Part shown: positions 17,618 to 26,603 of the stretch, piece after piece
How positions within the stretch are numbered: the stretch's first letter is position 1
Layout: each line of letters begins with the position of its first letter
Source of the DNA: Arenimonas composti TR7-09 = DSM 18010
Lineage (GTDB): Bacteria > Pseudomonadota > Gammaproteobacteria > Xanthomonadales > Xanthomonadaceae
NCBI RefSeq assembly: GCF_000426365.1
Contig: NZ_AUFF01000003.1
Coordinates: 480,268-544,267 of the forward strand
Length of the DNA: 64,000 nucleotides
Direction: 5' to 3'
Made by a program: the position numbers and the translations under genes
Notes under the pieces: model-generated
The model's input: the letters and a program-made list of their open reading frames with translations, nothing else
What the model was told of the DNA's origin: nothing
Database searches by the model: none

Positions 17618-19186
17618 TCAGGGAACGGCGACGGCGTTCCAGGCCTCGGCGACGGCGGCGACTTCCCTGGAGTCGTCGCCGTACAGGTCGGCGGCGGCCT
17701 GCAGCGTCGCGACCCGGGCGCCGGCGTAGTCGGTGTCGGAGGTGAAGTAGACGGTCAACGCGCGGTACCAGATCTGCGCGGCGCGGTTGCGGCCGATGCC
17801 CTTCACCTTCGTGCCGTCGCAGGTGCGCGCCTTGTGGTCGACGCCGGCATAGGTGCGGGCGCCGCTGCCCTCGGCGAGCAGATAGAAGAAGCGGTTGCCG
17901 ATGCCCGACGACAGGTGCACGTCGAGGTCCGCGACGTCCGCCGACCAGCAGTTGCGCGACACGCCGTCGGCGGCCGGGTCGAACAGGTAGCGCAGCGCCA
18001 GCTGGTCGGGGCTGCCGGGCACGTTCGCGAGCACGATCTGCTCGCCGATCATGTAGTCCGGCGGGTCGACCGGATTGTTCGCATGGAACTCGACCATCGC
18101 CGCGAAGATGTCGGAGGTGGCTTCGTTGAGGGCGCCGGACTCGCCGGAATAGATCAGCCCGGCGGTGCGCGAGGTGACGCCGTGGCTCATCTCGTGCGCG
18201 GCGATGTCCAGCGACACCAGCGGCCCGATGAAAACGCCGTCGCCGTCGCCGTAGGTCATGCAGAAACAGGCGTCGTTCCAGAACGCGTTCATGTAGTTGC
18301 GGCCGTAGTGCACGCGGCTGCGCGCGCCGACGCCGTCGCCGGCGATACCGAGGCGGCCGAAGCGCTTCTTGAAGTAGTCCCAGGTCATCGCGGCGCCGTA
18401 CTGGGCGTCGGTGGCGACGGTGGCCGGGTCGTCGGTGCTGAAGTCGCCCCAGACGTTGTCGGCATCGGTGTACAGGCTGCCCGAGGTGCGGCTGTTGGAG
18501 CCGTCGATGGTCTCCATGCCGCCGCGTTTCGGATCGCGCAGCGAATACACGCCCTGCGCGAGCCGGGTCCGCAGCGTCACTTCGCCGGAATACAGGGTGC
18601 GCGCACTGCCGGTCGCGGAGGCGGTGTGGCGCGCGCTCCAGCGGTCGAGCAGCGCACCGGAATGGGCATCGACGATCAGCACCAGTTCCTGCTCGCCGCC
18701 GCTGGCCGGCACCTGCCAGGCCAGCCGCGGCGGCTGGCCACCGCGTGCATGGACGACCAGTTGCGGCGCCCCGGCGACGAAGCCGGCACCGGTGGCGGCG
18801 AGGGCGCGGCCGCGGGCGAGGTCGGCGCCGATGCCGGGCTTGGCCGACAACGCCAGCGGCGCCGCCAGCGTCGCGGAAACATCGCGCAGGACGCCGTCGC
18901 GCGAGTGCACGACGATGTCGCCGCCGATCACCGGCAGGCCCTGCCAGCGGCGGTCGAAGCGCACGTGTTCGCTGCCGTCGGCGTCGACGATCACGTCGCG
19001 CAGCGACCAGGTGTCGGCGCCACCGGCACCGAGCGCCTGCGGATGGGCCGCCAGAAGGCCGCGGGCGCGGTCGGCGGCGGCGCGGTCGCTGGCGCTGCGC
19101 TCGCCTTCCGCCGCGGCGGCGGCCCCGGCGCCGGCCAGCAGCGCCGCGGCGAGCACGGCGGCGAGCGTGTTCTTCCTCGAAAGCAT
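17618..19186 (-). CDS. Secreted thermolysin-like zinc metallopeptidase (M4 family)
   Basis: 522 residues: signal peptide (about 1-26, ends AAAAAE), FTP/PepSY-type propeptide to about residue 190, then an M4 catalytic domain with HEMSH (331-335, zinc ligands and catalytic Glu), GALNEATSD (351-359, Glu355 as third zinc ligand) and DVHLSSGIGN with the transition-state His. Length suits a secreted M4 protease without C-terminal extra domains. The start ATG 19186 has GGAGAA 5 bases ahead. The autotransporter follows 41 bases downstream on the same strand, which suggests a shared role such as maturation of the passenger; that link is inferred. It is divergent from a LuxR-type regulator. Confidence 0.93.
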   Translation of the reverse strand: MLSRKNTLAAVLAAALLAGAGAAAAAEGERSASDRAAADRARGLLAAHPQALGAGGADTWSLRDVIVDADGSEHVRFDRRWQGLPVIGGDIVVHSRDGVLRDVSATLAAPLALSAKPGIGADLARGRALAATGAGFVAGAPQLVVHARGGQPPRLAWQVPASGGEQELVLIVDAHSGALLDRWSARHTASATGSARTLYSGEVTLRTRLAQGVYSLRDPKRGGMETIDGSNSRTSGSLYTDADNVWGDFSTDDPATVATDAQYGAAMTWDYFKKRFGRLGIAGDGVGARSRVHYGRNYMNAFWNDACFCMTYGDGDGVFIGPLVSLDIAAHEMSHGVTSRTAGLIYSGESGALNEATSDIFAAMVEFHANNPVDPPDYMIGEQIVLANVPGSPDQLALRYLFDPAADGVSRNCWSADVADLDVHLSSGIGNRFFYLLAEGSGARTYAGVDHKARTCDGTKVKGIGRNRAAQIWYRALTVYFTSDTDYAGARVATLQAAADLYGDDSREVAAVAEAWNAVAVP

Positions 19187-19426
19187 GGTGGTTCTCCCCG
19201 TTCGTCGCGGCCCCATCCCCGGGGCCGGCGTCGACGGCGAGTGGAGCAGTCCGGGCGCCGCGAATCCCCCCCCGGGGAGGGGGGGCGGTCGCGGCGCCGC
19301 GGCGGCCGCGACGGACAATCGCCGCGGCAGCCCCGGGCCCGCGGACGCCGGCTCGCCAAGGCCGGCGCGTCGGCGGAGGATGGAGCGCCGCCCCCTCGCC
19401 CACCCACACCACCCCACCCGCGACCG
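19187..19426. promoter_or_regulatory. Divergent promoter region with C8/G4-A-G7 homopolymer tract
   Basis: 240 bases between the M4 peptidase (minus) and the MalT-like regulator (plus). At 19266-19285 lies a run of eight C, four G, an A and seven G, which can also pair with itself. No clear sigma-70 boxes were found. Homopolymer tracts at this site could change length by slipping, but the sequence alone does not show that it varies. Confidence 0.45.
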
Positions 19427-22120
19427 ATGTCCGACGCCGAGTTCACGCTGAAGTCCACGCCGCCACGGGTGCCGCGGGCGGCGCTGCTGCGCGAGCGGCT
19501 GGTGCGGGTGCGCGACGACGTGCGCGAGAGCACCGCGGTATTCGTGGTCGCGCCCGCCGGTTTCGGCAAGTCGACGCTGCTGCTGCAGTGGCGGCGGCGC
19601 TGGCTGGAGAAGGGCGCCCAGGTGGCCTGGCTCGACGCCGACGGCGAGGACGAACCCCTGCGCTTCGCCCGCGCCGCCCGTTTCGCGGTGCGCGCGGCGA
19701 TCGGCCGCGCCGGAAGTGGGGACGACGACGGCGGCGGCCGGGCGATGCATGTGCTGACCGGCCTGCTCGCCGAAGTCGCGCGCACCGGCGCCGAGACCGT
19801 GCTGATGATCGACCAGGCCGAACGGCTGCCGGCGGCGACCCTGCACGGGCCACTGCAGTACCTGCTGCTGAACGCGCCGGGCAACCTGCGCATCGTGCTC
19901 GGTTCGCGCGAACCACCGGCGCTGCGCACCGCCGAACTCGCGGCGCACGGGCATGCGGTGGTGGTCGGCACCGACGATCTGCGTCTGCGCCCCGGGGAAG
20001 CACTGGAAGTGCTGCAGCGCCGCCTCGGCAGCCGCCTGACGCTGGCCGAGGCGACGCGCCTGCAGGACCTCGCCGAGGGCTGGCCGCTCGGCCTGCAGCT
20101 GGCGGTCGCGGCGATCGAGCACGAGGCCGACCTCGCCGCCGCGGTGCGCCGGATCTCCGCCCGCCGCGGGCACCTGCAGAGCTATTTCCTCGAGTCGCTG
20201 CCGGGCTGGCTGGCGCCGCCGGCCTACGCCTTCCTGGTGCGGGCGGCGATCCTCGCCCACCCGACCGTCGAGCTGTGCCGGGCGGTGACCGGCGATCCCG
20301 AAGCCGGCCTCCATCTCGACGCACTGCTGCGGCATTCGCCGATCCTCGCGCGCAACGAGGACGACGACCGCTACCACCTGCATCCGCTGGCGCGCGACTT
20401 CCTGCTGGCGCGCTTCGACGAGTTGCCGGCGCAGGAGCGGACGAGCCTGCACGCGCGCGCCGCCGCGGCCTGCGAGGCGGCCGGTCTATTGCACGAAGCG
20501 GCGCAGCACGCGCTGGCCGCCGGCGACGAGGCGGCCGCGACCCGGCTGGCGATCCGGGCCCTGTGGTCGCTCGGCACCCACGGCCGCCTCGACGAGGCCA
20601 CCGGCTGGCTGGCGCGGCTGCCCGGCGAGACGCTCGCCGCCGACGCGACGCTGGCGCTGGTCGCCGGCTGGATCCATGCACTCGGCGACGGCCATGCCGA
20701 GGCCTTGCGACATGCATTGGCGGTGGCCGGGGATCCGCGCGCCTCGCCGAGCCAGGTGATGGCGGCGCTGCGGGTGGCCGGCGGCGCCGCGATCTACGCC
20801 GACCGCATCGACCTGCTGCCGACGCTGCTGGCGCGCTTCCCGCGCGCGAACGTGCCGATCGACGATCCGCTGTTCGCGGTCGCGCCGCTCAACGGCCAGG
20901 CCTTCCTCGCGCTGCATGCCGGCGACAGCGCGCGGGTGCGGGCGCTGGTCGCGCAGGTGCTCGGCTTCGGCAGCGGCGGTTCGCTGCGGCTGGCGAACGC
21001 GTTCGCGACCGCGATGGCGGCGCTGCGCCACCTCGCCGACGCCGAGCCGCGGCACGCCGAGGCGCTGCTGAAGCCGGCGCTGGCGCGCGCCGAACGCGAG
21101 GACGGCCGCCGCGGCACCGTCGCCGCGATCCTCGCGGCAGTGCGCGCGGCGACCCTCGGTGAGGCCGGCGACGGCGACGGCGTCGAGGCGGTGCTCGCCG
21201 ATCGCCTCGACGTGGTCGAGAACGCGATGCCCGATCTCGTGCTCGCCGCCTACCGCGCGCTGATCCGCGCCGCCGCCGCCCGCGGCGACGAGCGCCGGGC
21301 CCTGACCCTGATCGCCAGCCTGGAAGCGGTCGGCCAGCGCCGCGGCCTGCCGCGGCTGCGCCTGCACGCGCTGACCGAACAGATCCGCCTGCACGCGCAC
21401 GCCGGCCGTGCCGAAACCGCGACGCGGCTGGTCGCGACCCTCGACCGCTTCCTCGCCGCGATCCCGCCCGAACCCGACGCGCCGCTGAGCGCGCAGGCGC
21501 ACCTGGCGGCGGCGCTGGCGCGGGCGCTGGCCGCGTACGCGAATGCCGACCACGCCGCCGCCACGCGCGAACTCGCCCGCGCCGATGCGCTGGCGACGCG
21601 CTGGCGGCGTGGCCGCGACGCGCTGACGATCCTCGTGCTGCGGGCGCTGCTGGGGGCCGACGGCGATCGCGAGGCGGCGGCGCGGCTGCTTGCGGAGGCA
21701 CGCGGGCTGGCGGCGATCGGCGGCGTCGGCCGGGTGTTCGCCGAGGCGCATCCGGCGGCAGTGGCGCTGGCGCGGGAGCTGCTGCCGGCCGAGAACGGCA
21801 GCGGACGCAACGGCGCGCGGGCCGCGGCTTGGGGCGCCTACGCGGCGTATGCGGCGACGACTTCCGAGGCGGCCGAGGCGGCCGCCGGCGCCGCCCCGAC
21901 CGTGGCGCGGGCCCCGGCGCGCGCCGGCCTGCTGACCGCCAAGGAAGCCGAGATCCTGCGCCTGCTCGGCCGCGGCCTGTCGAACAAGTCGATCGCCCGC
22001 GCCCTCGACGTCAGCGCCGAGACCATCAAGTGGCACCTGAAGAACGTGTTCGCGAAGCTCGGCGCGGGGACGCGGCGGCATGCGGTGGAGCGGGCGCGGC
22101 TGCTGGACCTGGTCGACTGA
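19427..22120 (+). CDS. MalT-like LuxR-family transcriptional regulator (large ATP-binding, LAL type)
   Basis: 897 residues. N-terminal KSTPPRVPRAALLRERL is typical of MalT-type regulators; Walker A is APAGFGKST (about 40-48); a Walker-B-like VLMIDQAERLP follows. The middle 450 residues are alpha-helical TPR-like repeats, and the C-terminus carries a LuxR HTH (from about 836: LTAKEAEILRLLGRGLSNKS ... ETIKWHLKNVFAKLG). Acts as a cytoplasmic, ATP-dependent activator that responds to an unknown ligand. It is transcribed away from the M4 protease/autotransporter pair and is the natural candidate to control it (inference). There is no Shine-Dalgarno sequence before ATG 19427, so it may be leaderless or poorly translated. 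Confidence 0.88.
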   Translation: MSDAEFTLKSTPPRVPRAALLRERLVRVRDDVRESTAVFVVAPAGFGKSTLLLQWRRRWLEKGAQVAWLDADGEDEPLRFARAARFAVRAAIGRAGSGDDDGGGRAMHVLTGLLAEVARTGAETVLMIDQAERLPAATLHGPLQYLLLNAPGNLRIVLGSREPPALRTAELAAHGHAVVVGTDDLRLRPGEALEVLQRRLGSRLTLAEATRLQDLAEGWPLGLQLAVAAIEHEADLAAAVRRISARRGHLQSYFLESLPGWLAPPAYAFLVRAAILAHPTVELCRAVTGDPEAGLHLDALLRHSPILARNEDDDRYHLHPLARDFLLARFDELPAQERTSLHARAAAACEAAGLLHEAAQHALAAGDEAAATRLAIRALWSLGTHGRLDEATGWLARLPGETLAADATLALVAGWIHALGDGHAEALRHALAVAGDPRASPSQVMAALRVAGGAAIYADRIDLLPTLLARFPRANVPIDDPLFAVAPLNGQAFLALHAGDSARVRALVAQVLGFGSGGSLRLANAFATAMAALRHLADAEPRHAEALLKPALARAEREDGRRGTVAAILAAVRAATLGEAGDGDGVEAVLADRLDVVENAMPDLVLAAYRALIRAAAARGDERRALTLIASLEAVGQRRGLPRLRLHALTEQIRLHAHAGRAETATRLVATLDRFLAAIPPEPDAPLSAQAHLAAALARALAAYANADHAAATRELARADALATRWRRGRDALTILVLRALLGADGDREAAARLLAEARGLAAIGGVGRVFAEAHPAAVALARELLPAENGSGRNGARAAAWGAYAAYAATTSEAAEAAAGAAPTVARAPARAGLLTAKEAEILRLLGRGLSNKSIARALDVSAETIKWHLKNVFAKLGAGTRRHAVERARLLDLVD

Positions 22121-22175
22121 GGCGGGGCAGTGCTGGCGTGAAACGGGAAGGTGTCGACAGCGCCAGGGTCGCGGC

Positions 22176-22757
22176 TCACCGGCCTTCGTAGGCGGCCCGC
22201 GCCGGGGCGAGGCAGGACTCAAGGGCCGCCATCGACTCATCGATCACCGTCGCCAGCGGATGCGCGATGCCGGCGTAGCGCCAGGTGTTGTGGTTGCCCT
22301 GGCCGTCGAGGAACTCGAGCCGATAGGTGGTCGCGTGCAGCACGAGGGTGTTGCCCGGCGTCTCCATGTCGAAGCCGAGCGGGATCGACTCGCCGCGAAG
22401 GCGGTCGTAGACGGCCGCGGCCTGCGGGCAGTCGTTCACCGACAGGCGCACGATGCAGCTGCGCTCGCGGCCGCCGACGGCGGTGAGCACCAGCAGCGGC
22501 TGCTCCGGGCCGCCGAGGTCGCGGCGGAAGCCGCGGTCGAGCATCACCGCCAGCGCCGGTTCGCGTGCGCCATCGGGCAGCCTGGCGATGCGGAAGCTGG
22601 CGGCCGACAGCGGCGCCGATGCCGCCAGCAGGGTCTGTTCGAGCGGGGCGTCCTGGCAGCCGGTGGCGATCGCGAACGGGGTTTCGTGCGCGGCCGCGGC
22701 GGCCGGGTTCATCAGGCCGGCGAGCAGCAGGGTGGAAACGGACTTCATCGGTGACAT
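22176..22757 (-). CDS. Exported protein of unknown function
   Basis: 193 residues with a short signal peptide (about 1-23, AAAAAHE) and a mature domain with four cysteines (ATGCQDA, RSCIVRL, NDCPQ, ESCLAP). Start ATG 22757 is favoured by AGGAG 7 bases ahead; a second ATG lies 9 bases further in. It begins 4 bases after the stop of the TonB-like gene, so the two form an operon. No family recognised. Confidence 0.65.
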   Translation of the reverse strand: MSPMKSVSTLLLAGLMNPAAAAAHETPFAIATGCQDAPLEQTLLAASAPLSAASFRIARLPDGAREPALAVMLDRGFRRDLGGPEQPLLVLTAVGGRERSCIVRLSVNDCPQAAAVYDRLRGESIPLGFDMETPGNTLVLHATTYRLEFLDGQGNHNTWRYAGIAHPLATVIDESMAALESCLAPARAAYEGR

Positions 22758-22761
22758 CGCA

Positions 22762-23532
22762 TCACTCCTGGGGTTCGCGCAGCTCGGGCAGGTCGACGTC
22801 GCTGTCGCTGGCCTTCGCGGGGGCGTCGGGGCGGGCGTCGTCGATGGGGAAGCGGGAATCGCAGGCGCCGGCCGCAGGCGCGCAGAAGGTCACAGGCACC
22901 AGGACTTCGGAGGCCATCGGCTGGCCGTCGACCTCGTCGGGCGTCAGCTGCCAGCCGCGGATCGCCGCCTCGGTGGCGACGCGGAAGTCGGCGGCGAAGC
23001 GCGCCGGCGTGGCGTCGCCGTGGGTGACGACGGTGCCGCCGCGGTCCATCACCTGCACCGAGCGCGCGCGCGACCGCGTGCGGTCGAGCCGGCCGTCGGC
23101 GTCGAAGAACGCGTGCACGACGACGCGGGCGCTGTAACCCGCCGACGCCGCCCGCTGCGGGAAACGCGGGCGGCCCTGCTCGCGGAGCTGCCAGCCGCCG
23201 CCCTGGTTCACGCCGACGATTTCGGCGCGGTAACCGTCGCCCTGCGGCTGCAGGCGCACGCCGACGTTCACCGAGGTCCGGCTCGGCCGCGCCTCGCCAC
23301 CGCGGCGGGCGGGCGCGAACTCGGCGCGCTTCGCCGCGGCGAGCACGCTCTCGTGCAGCGCGGCCGGCACCTCGCCCTGCAGCTGCGCGTCGGTGATCGC
23401 GCCGGTGGCGTCCAGCGACAGGCGCACGGTGTAGGAACGGTCGACGGTGTCGGCGCCGATGGCGGGCAGCGCGGCGAAGAACAGCAGGGCTGCAGCGGCG
23501 GGCGCCCGCAGGGCGCGGAAGGAGATCGACAT
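22762..23532 (-). CDS. Exported protein with TonB C-terminal-like repeats
   Basis: 256 residues. Signal peptide about 1-27 (ends AIGAD). Two segments resemble the TonB C-terminal fold: about residues 30-80 (VRLSLDATGAITDAQLQGEV with ESVLAAAKRAEFAPAR) and about 125-215 (RFPQRAASAGYSARVVVHAF, FDADGRLDRTR, ATEAAIRGWQLTPDEVDGQP). It lacks the N-terminal TM anchor and proline region of true TonB, so it cannot span the periplasm as TonB does; periplasmic energy-transducer-like domain proteins of this kind are common in Xanthomonadales and their role is not known. Co-transcribed with the exported protein that follows. Confidence 0.7.
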   Translation of the reverse strand: MSISFRALRAPAAAALLFFAALPAIGADTVDRSYTVRLSLDATGAITDAQLQGEVPAALHESVLAAAKRAEFAPARRGGEARPSRTSVNVGVRLQPQGDGYRAEIVGVNQGGGWQLREQGRPRFPQRAASAGYSARVVVHAFFDADGRLDRTRSRARSVQVMDRGGTVVTHGDATPARFAADFRVATEAAIRGWQLTPDEVDGQPMASEVLVPVTFCAPAAGACDSRFPIDDARPDAPAKASDSDVDLPELREPQE

Positions 23533-23622
23533 CGATGGGACTCGCGACCGGGATTGAGCCCCGAGTGTAGACGGCGCGCGCGGTGCCCCTGCCCCGCCCG
23601 CCGCAACTCGACCACTTCTGCT

Positions 23623-23670
23623 AAACGGTGTCAGAGACGGTTATCGCGATAACTGTCTCTGACACCGTTT
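23623..23670. repeat. 48-bp palindrome of the GGTGTCAGAGACAGTT family
   Basis: AAACGGTGTCAGAGACGG, centre TTATCGCGATAA, then the complement; one mismatched pair in 24. It is the same element type as 7986-8031. It starts 91 bases upstream of the TonB-like gene and ends 4 bases after the phoD stop, and may serve as the phoD transcript end. Confidence 0.88.
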
Positions 23671-23674
23671 TCGG

Positions 23675-25747
23675 TCAGATCGCCAGCCCGGGGTCGCCCT
23701 CGAGCACCGTGGTGTGCAGCTCCGGCCGCTCCCCCGCCCGCCACAGCGCCACCTCGTGGCGCACGCGATAGCGCAGCGGGCCGCCGTCGGCGGTCCCGGC
23801 GCGCGTCAGCGGCCGCGGGATGCACACGAAGTCGGTGCGCATGCGCTCGCCGTCGACGCGCACGGTGGCGTAGCCGTGGCCGGCCATGTCGACGAAGCTC
23901 AGGTGCGGGGCGTTGTCGGGATTGCTCACGGCATGCGCGGCGGCGAGATCGCCAGTGCGTGTGTACTCGAGCGCCGCCCGCACGCCGTGGTTGATCATCA
24001 GGTTCATCACAGGCTCGGGCCCGGTCTCGCGGTCGGCGATGAACAGCGGCCGCAGCGGATTGTCGCGGCGGCCGAATTCCCAGGCCTCGCCCATGCCCGG
24101 CGAGGTGATCGAGCCGCCGACGAAACTCACGCCGACCGGCTCGAACGCGCGCGGCGGCAGGTCCTTCGCCGCGTAACCGGCCCAGAACGCATGGCGGTCG
24201 CCGGCGACCGCGGCGAAACCGGTGATGCCGGCGTCGCGCACGGTGTCGAAGATCTGCGCGCGCTCGACGTAGCAGCCGCCCCAGTCGCCGCCGGCGAGGA
24301 TCGCGTAGCCGTCCTCGGCCCGCCATTCGGCGACTTCTTTCGGCAGGTGCCGCGGATCGATGCGCCAGTCGGTGGTGCCGAGCGAGCTGCCCCAGATCTT
24401 CCAGGTCGCGCTGGCGCCGCGCAGGCGTTCGAGGAACCAGGCCTTCTGCTTCGCGCCGAGCATCGACTGCGCCGGCTCGTTCGCGCGGAAGTTCGGGATC
24501 TCGCGGCCGCGGTAGCGCAGCACCGGTGCCGGGCCGCCGGCGGTGTCGCGGCCGCCGTCGAGCTGGCGGGCGATCTCCTCGGGGTAGAACGGCAGCGTGT
24601 CGCCCTCGAACAGCGGCGCGAGCTCCGGCCGGTTGGACGGATCCGGCGACCGGAAGCTGCGCTGGTCGGTGATCAGCAGGTCGATGTGCCGGCCCCAGCG
24701 CAGCGCGCGATAGGCGATCAGGCTGTCGATCGCGGCGAGGTTGTTCGGCTCCAGGCCCAGGCCGGTATCGTCGAATTCCGTGACCTCGACGTCCTCGACC
24801 TCGGGCGCCGGGAACGCCTCCAGCGACGTCCCCGCCGGCAGCACCCGCGCCGGCTGGAACTCGAACCAGGCCTGGTTGGCCCAGACCTTCAGCCGCTGCC
24901 CCGGCACCGGCCCCTCGCCGAAGCCGGCGATCGACTGCCAGCCCTGCCACGAGAATTCGTGGTTGTCCCAGATCGGCACGAACGGCCAGCGCGCACGCGC
25001 GTCCTGCAGGTCCGGATCCCTCAGGTAGGCGTGGTAGAGCGCGCGGTAATCGGCCAGCGAGGCCGGCGCCATGAAGCGGCCGCCGGCGACCTTCTGCCCG
25101 TCCGGGAAGGTGACCGGGAACGTGATCGTGCGGTCGTAGCGCTTGCCGTTCGCCGCGACCTGGTCGGGGTACTGCACGACCTCGTAGATGAAATCGCCCA
25201 GGTGCAGCACGAACCCGAGACGCGCGTCCGGCGGCGCGCGCTCGTCCTCGAAGATCATCCGCCGGTACGCATTGAACGCACCCTCCGGCAGGCTCTGGCA
25301 GCTGACGAAGGCGAAGCGCGCCGGCCGCGGATCGTCGGCCGCCGGCGCGGTGAGCGTGCGGCCGATGCGGCTGCCGTGGCCTTCCTCGTCGACGAAGCGG
25401 TACCAGTACTCGCGCGCCGGCTTCAGGTCGCCGACGAGCACGCGGCAGGTCCAGTCCGACGCCGCCGACACCGGCGCGGCGGTGGTGGCGATCACGCGTT
25501 CGAAGCCCGGATCCTCGGCGACCTCGACCACCAGCGTCGCACGCGCGCGGCCGTCGTCGTAGGGGCGGCGCGTCCACAGCAGCACGCTGCCGGCGTCCGG
25601 GTCGCCCGAGGCGACGCCCTGCGGATAGAGATCGCGGCGTTCGCGCCAGCCGGACTTCGAGGGGCCGACCGAGGCGCAGCCCCAGGCGAGCGTCGCGCCG
25701 AGGGCGGTGGCGAGTTGCAGGAAGTGACGGCGGGAAAGTGTGGCCAT
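23675..25747 (-). CDS. phoD: PhoD-type alkaline phosphatase/phosphodiesterase, Tat-exported lipoprotein-like
   Basis: 690 residues. The N-terminus has a twin-arginine motif (SRRHFLQLA, about 5-13) and a lipobox-like LAWGC (about 20-24), so export by Tat in folded, metal-loaded form with possible lipidation. An Ig-like N-terminal PhoD domain (about 38-150, YPQGVASGDPDAGSVLLWTR) precedes the metallophosphatase core: FAFVSCQS, LHLGDFIYE, PIWDNHEFSW, SLGTTDW, AVAGDRHAFWAG, GGSITSPGM. PhoD enzymes release phosphate from phosphodiesters or monoesters, usually with Ca/Fe. It is about 100 residues longer than the Bacillus enzyme. No Pho box could be assigned in the 137-base divergent gap to the rhomboid gene. 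Confidence 0.92.
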   Translation of the reverse strand: MATLSRRHFLQLATALGATLAWGCASVGPSKSGWRERRDLYPQGVASGDPDAGSVLLWTRRPYDDGRARATLVVEVAEDPGFERVIATTAAPVSAASDWTCRVLVGDLKPAREYWYRFVDEEGHGSRIGRTLTAPAADDPRPARFAFVSCQSLPEGAFNAYRRMIFEDERAPPDARLGFVLHLGDFIYEVVQYPDQVAANGKRYDRTITFPVTFPDGQKVAGGRFMAPASLADYRALYHAYLRDPDLQDARARWPFVPIWDNHEFSWQGWQSIAGFGEGPVPGQRLKVWANQAWFEFQPARVLPAGTSLEAFPAPEVEDVEVTEFDDTGLGLEPNNLAAIDSLIAYRALRWGRHIDLLITDQRSFRSPDPSNRPELAPLFEGDTLPFYPEEIARQLDGGRDTAGGPAPVLRYRGREIPNFRANEPAQSMLGAKQKAWFLERLRGASATWKIWGSSLGTTDWRIDPRHLPKEVAEWRAEDGYAILAGGDWGGCYVERAQIFDTVRDAGITGFAAVAGDRHAFWAGYAAKDLPPRAFEPVGVSFVGGSITSPGMGEAWEFGRRDNPLRPLFIADRETGPEPVMNLMINHGVRAALEYTRTGDLAAAHAVSNPDNAPHLSFVDMAGHGYATVRVDGERMRTDFVCIPRPLTRAGTADGGPLRYRVRHEVALWRAGERPELHTTVLEGDPGLAI

Positions 25748-25884
25748 GGCGGCACCTCGTGGACGGGTGGTGCCGGGACGCTAGGCCTCGAGCCACGGAG
25801 GGGAACGTGCCGGAAGTCCCCGCGCGCGTGACGACGATTCCTGTTTGCCCGCGAATCGCCAGATCGGCGCGTGATGCTCCGCGC

Positions 25885-26529
25885 ATGCCATCCCCGACCC
25901 CAGCCGCCGAAGTCGTCGCGCCACGACGTCACCTGCCGTGGTGCACGCTGCTGCTCTGCGCAGCTACGGCCGTGATGAGTGTCTGGGTTGCCATCCACGT
26001 CAGCGGCGCCTGGTTCGGCCGCGTGCGCGTCGTCGACCTCGAGCCCTGGGGCCTGCGTTTCCACCAGCTGCGCGAACTCGAACTCTGGCGCCTGGTCACC
26101 GCGCAGCTCGTGCACGTGAAGCAGCCGCACATGCTCGGCGACGTGTTCTGCCTGGGCCTGGTCGGCGCCGCCGTCGAGCGGCACCTCGGCGGCCCGCGCC
26201 TGTTCGCGATCTGGCTGGTCGGTGGCGCCATCGCGATGCTCCTCAGCACCCTGACCGTACCGGCACCGTGGAATCTCGGCACCGGCGCCTCGCAGGCGGT
26301 GATGGCGATCGCCGGCGCCGGGCTGTGGCTGGCGTTCGCCGGCATCGACCGCTCGCGCTTCCTGCTGGGCGCGGTCGCCTTCGCGATCGCGCTGGCGTTC
26401 GCGATCGACATCGTGCATGTCGGCTACCCGAAGCTCGGGCATGTTGCGGGGGTGATGGCCGGGTGGCTGGTGACCGGCGCAATTGTGCGCGCTAATCGTC
26501 ACGCGCGCGGCGGCCGACGCCATCGGTGA
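25885..26529 (+). CDS. Rhomboid-family intramembrane serine protease
   Basis: 214 residues with about six TM helices. Catalytic Ser motif GTGASQAV (about 133-140) and the His helix LGHVAGVMAGWL (about 190-201) match rhomboids. The helix-2 motif that is HxxxxHxxxN in GlpG reads HVKQPHMLGD here, so the Asn of the oxyanion pocket is Asp. Small size resembles the compact rhomboid/rhombosortase group; no GlyGly-CTERM substrate is present in this window. ATG 25885 is chosen over upstream in-frame starts because the TM topology begins right after it. Confidence 0.82.
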   Translation: MPSPTPAAEVVAPRRHLPWCTLLLCAATAVMSVWVAIHVSGAWFGRVRVVDLEPWGLRFHQLRELELWRLVTAQLVHVKQPHMLGDVFCLGLVGAAVERHLGGPRLFAIWLVGGAIAMLLSTLTVPAPWNLGTGASQAVMAIAGAGLWLAFAGIDRSRFLLGAVAFAIALAFAIDIVHVGYPKLGHVAGVMAGWLVTGAIVRANRHARGGRRHR

Positions 26530-26603
26530 GTCCCTAAGCCGGCTTCCTCGTCAGTGCTGTCCTTCTCGCGGACCAGCCCAGCCAGCGCCGGATGGTCTCG
26601 AAC

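Noticed and set aside
11106..17729. A 2200-codon open frame on the plus strand opposite korA/GltD-like and the autotransporter
   Set aside because: It is an antisense shadow produced by high G+C; its protein is low-complexity and the minus-strand genes have clear domains.
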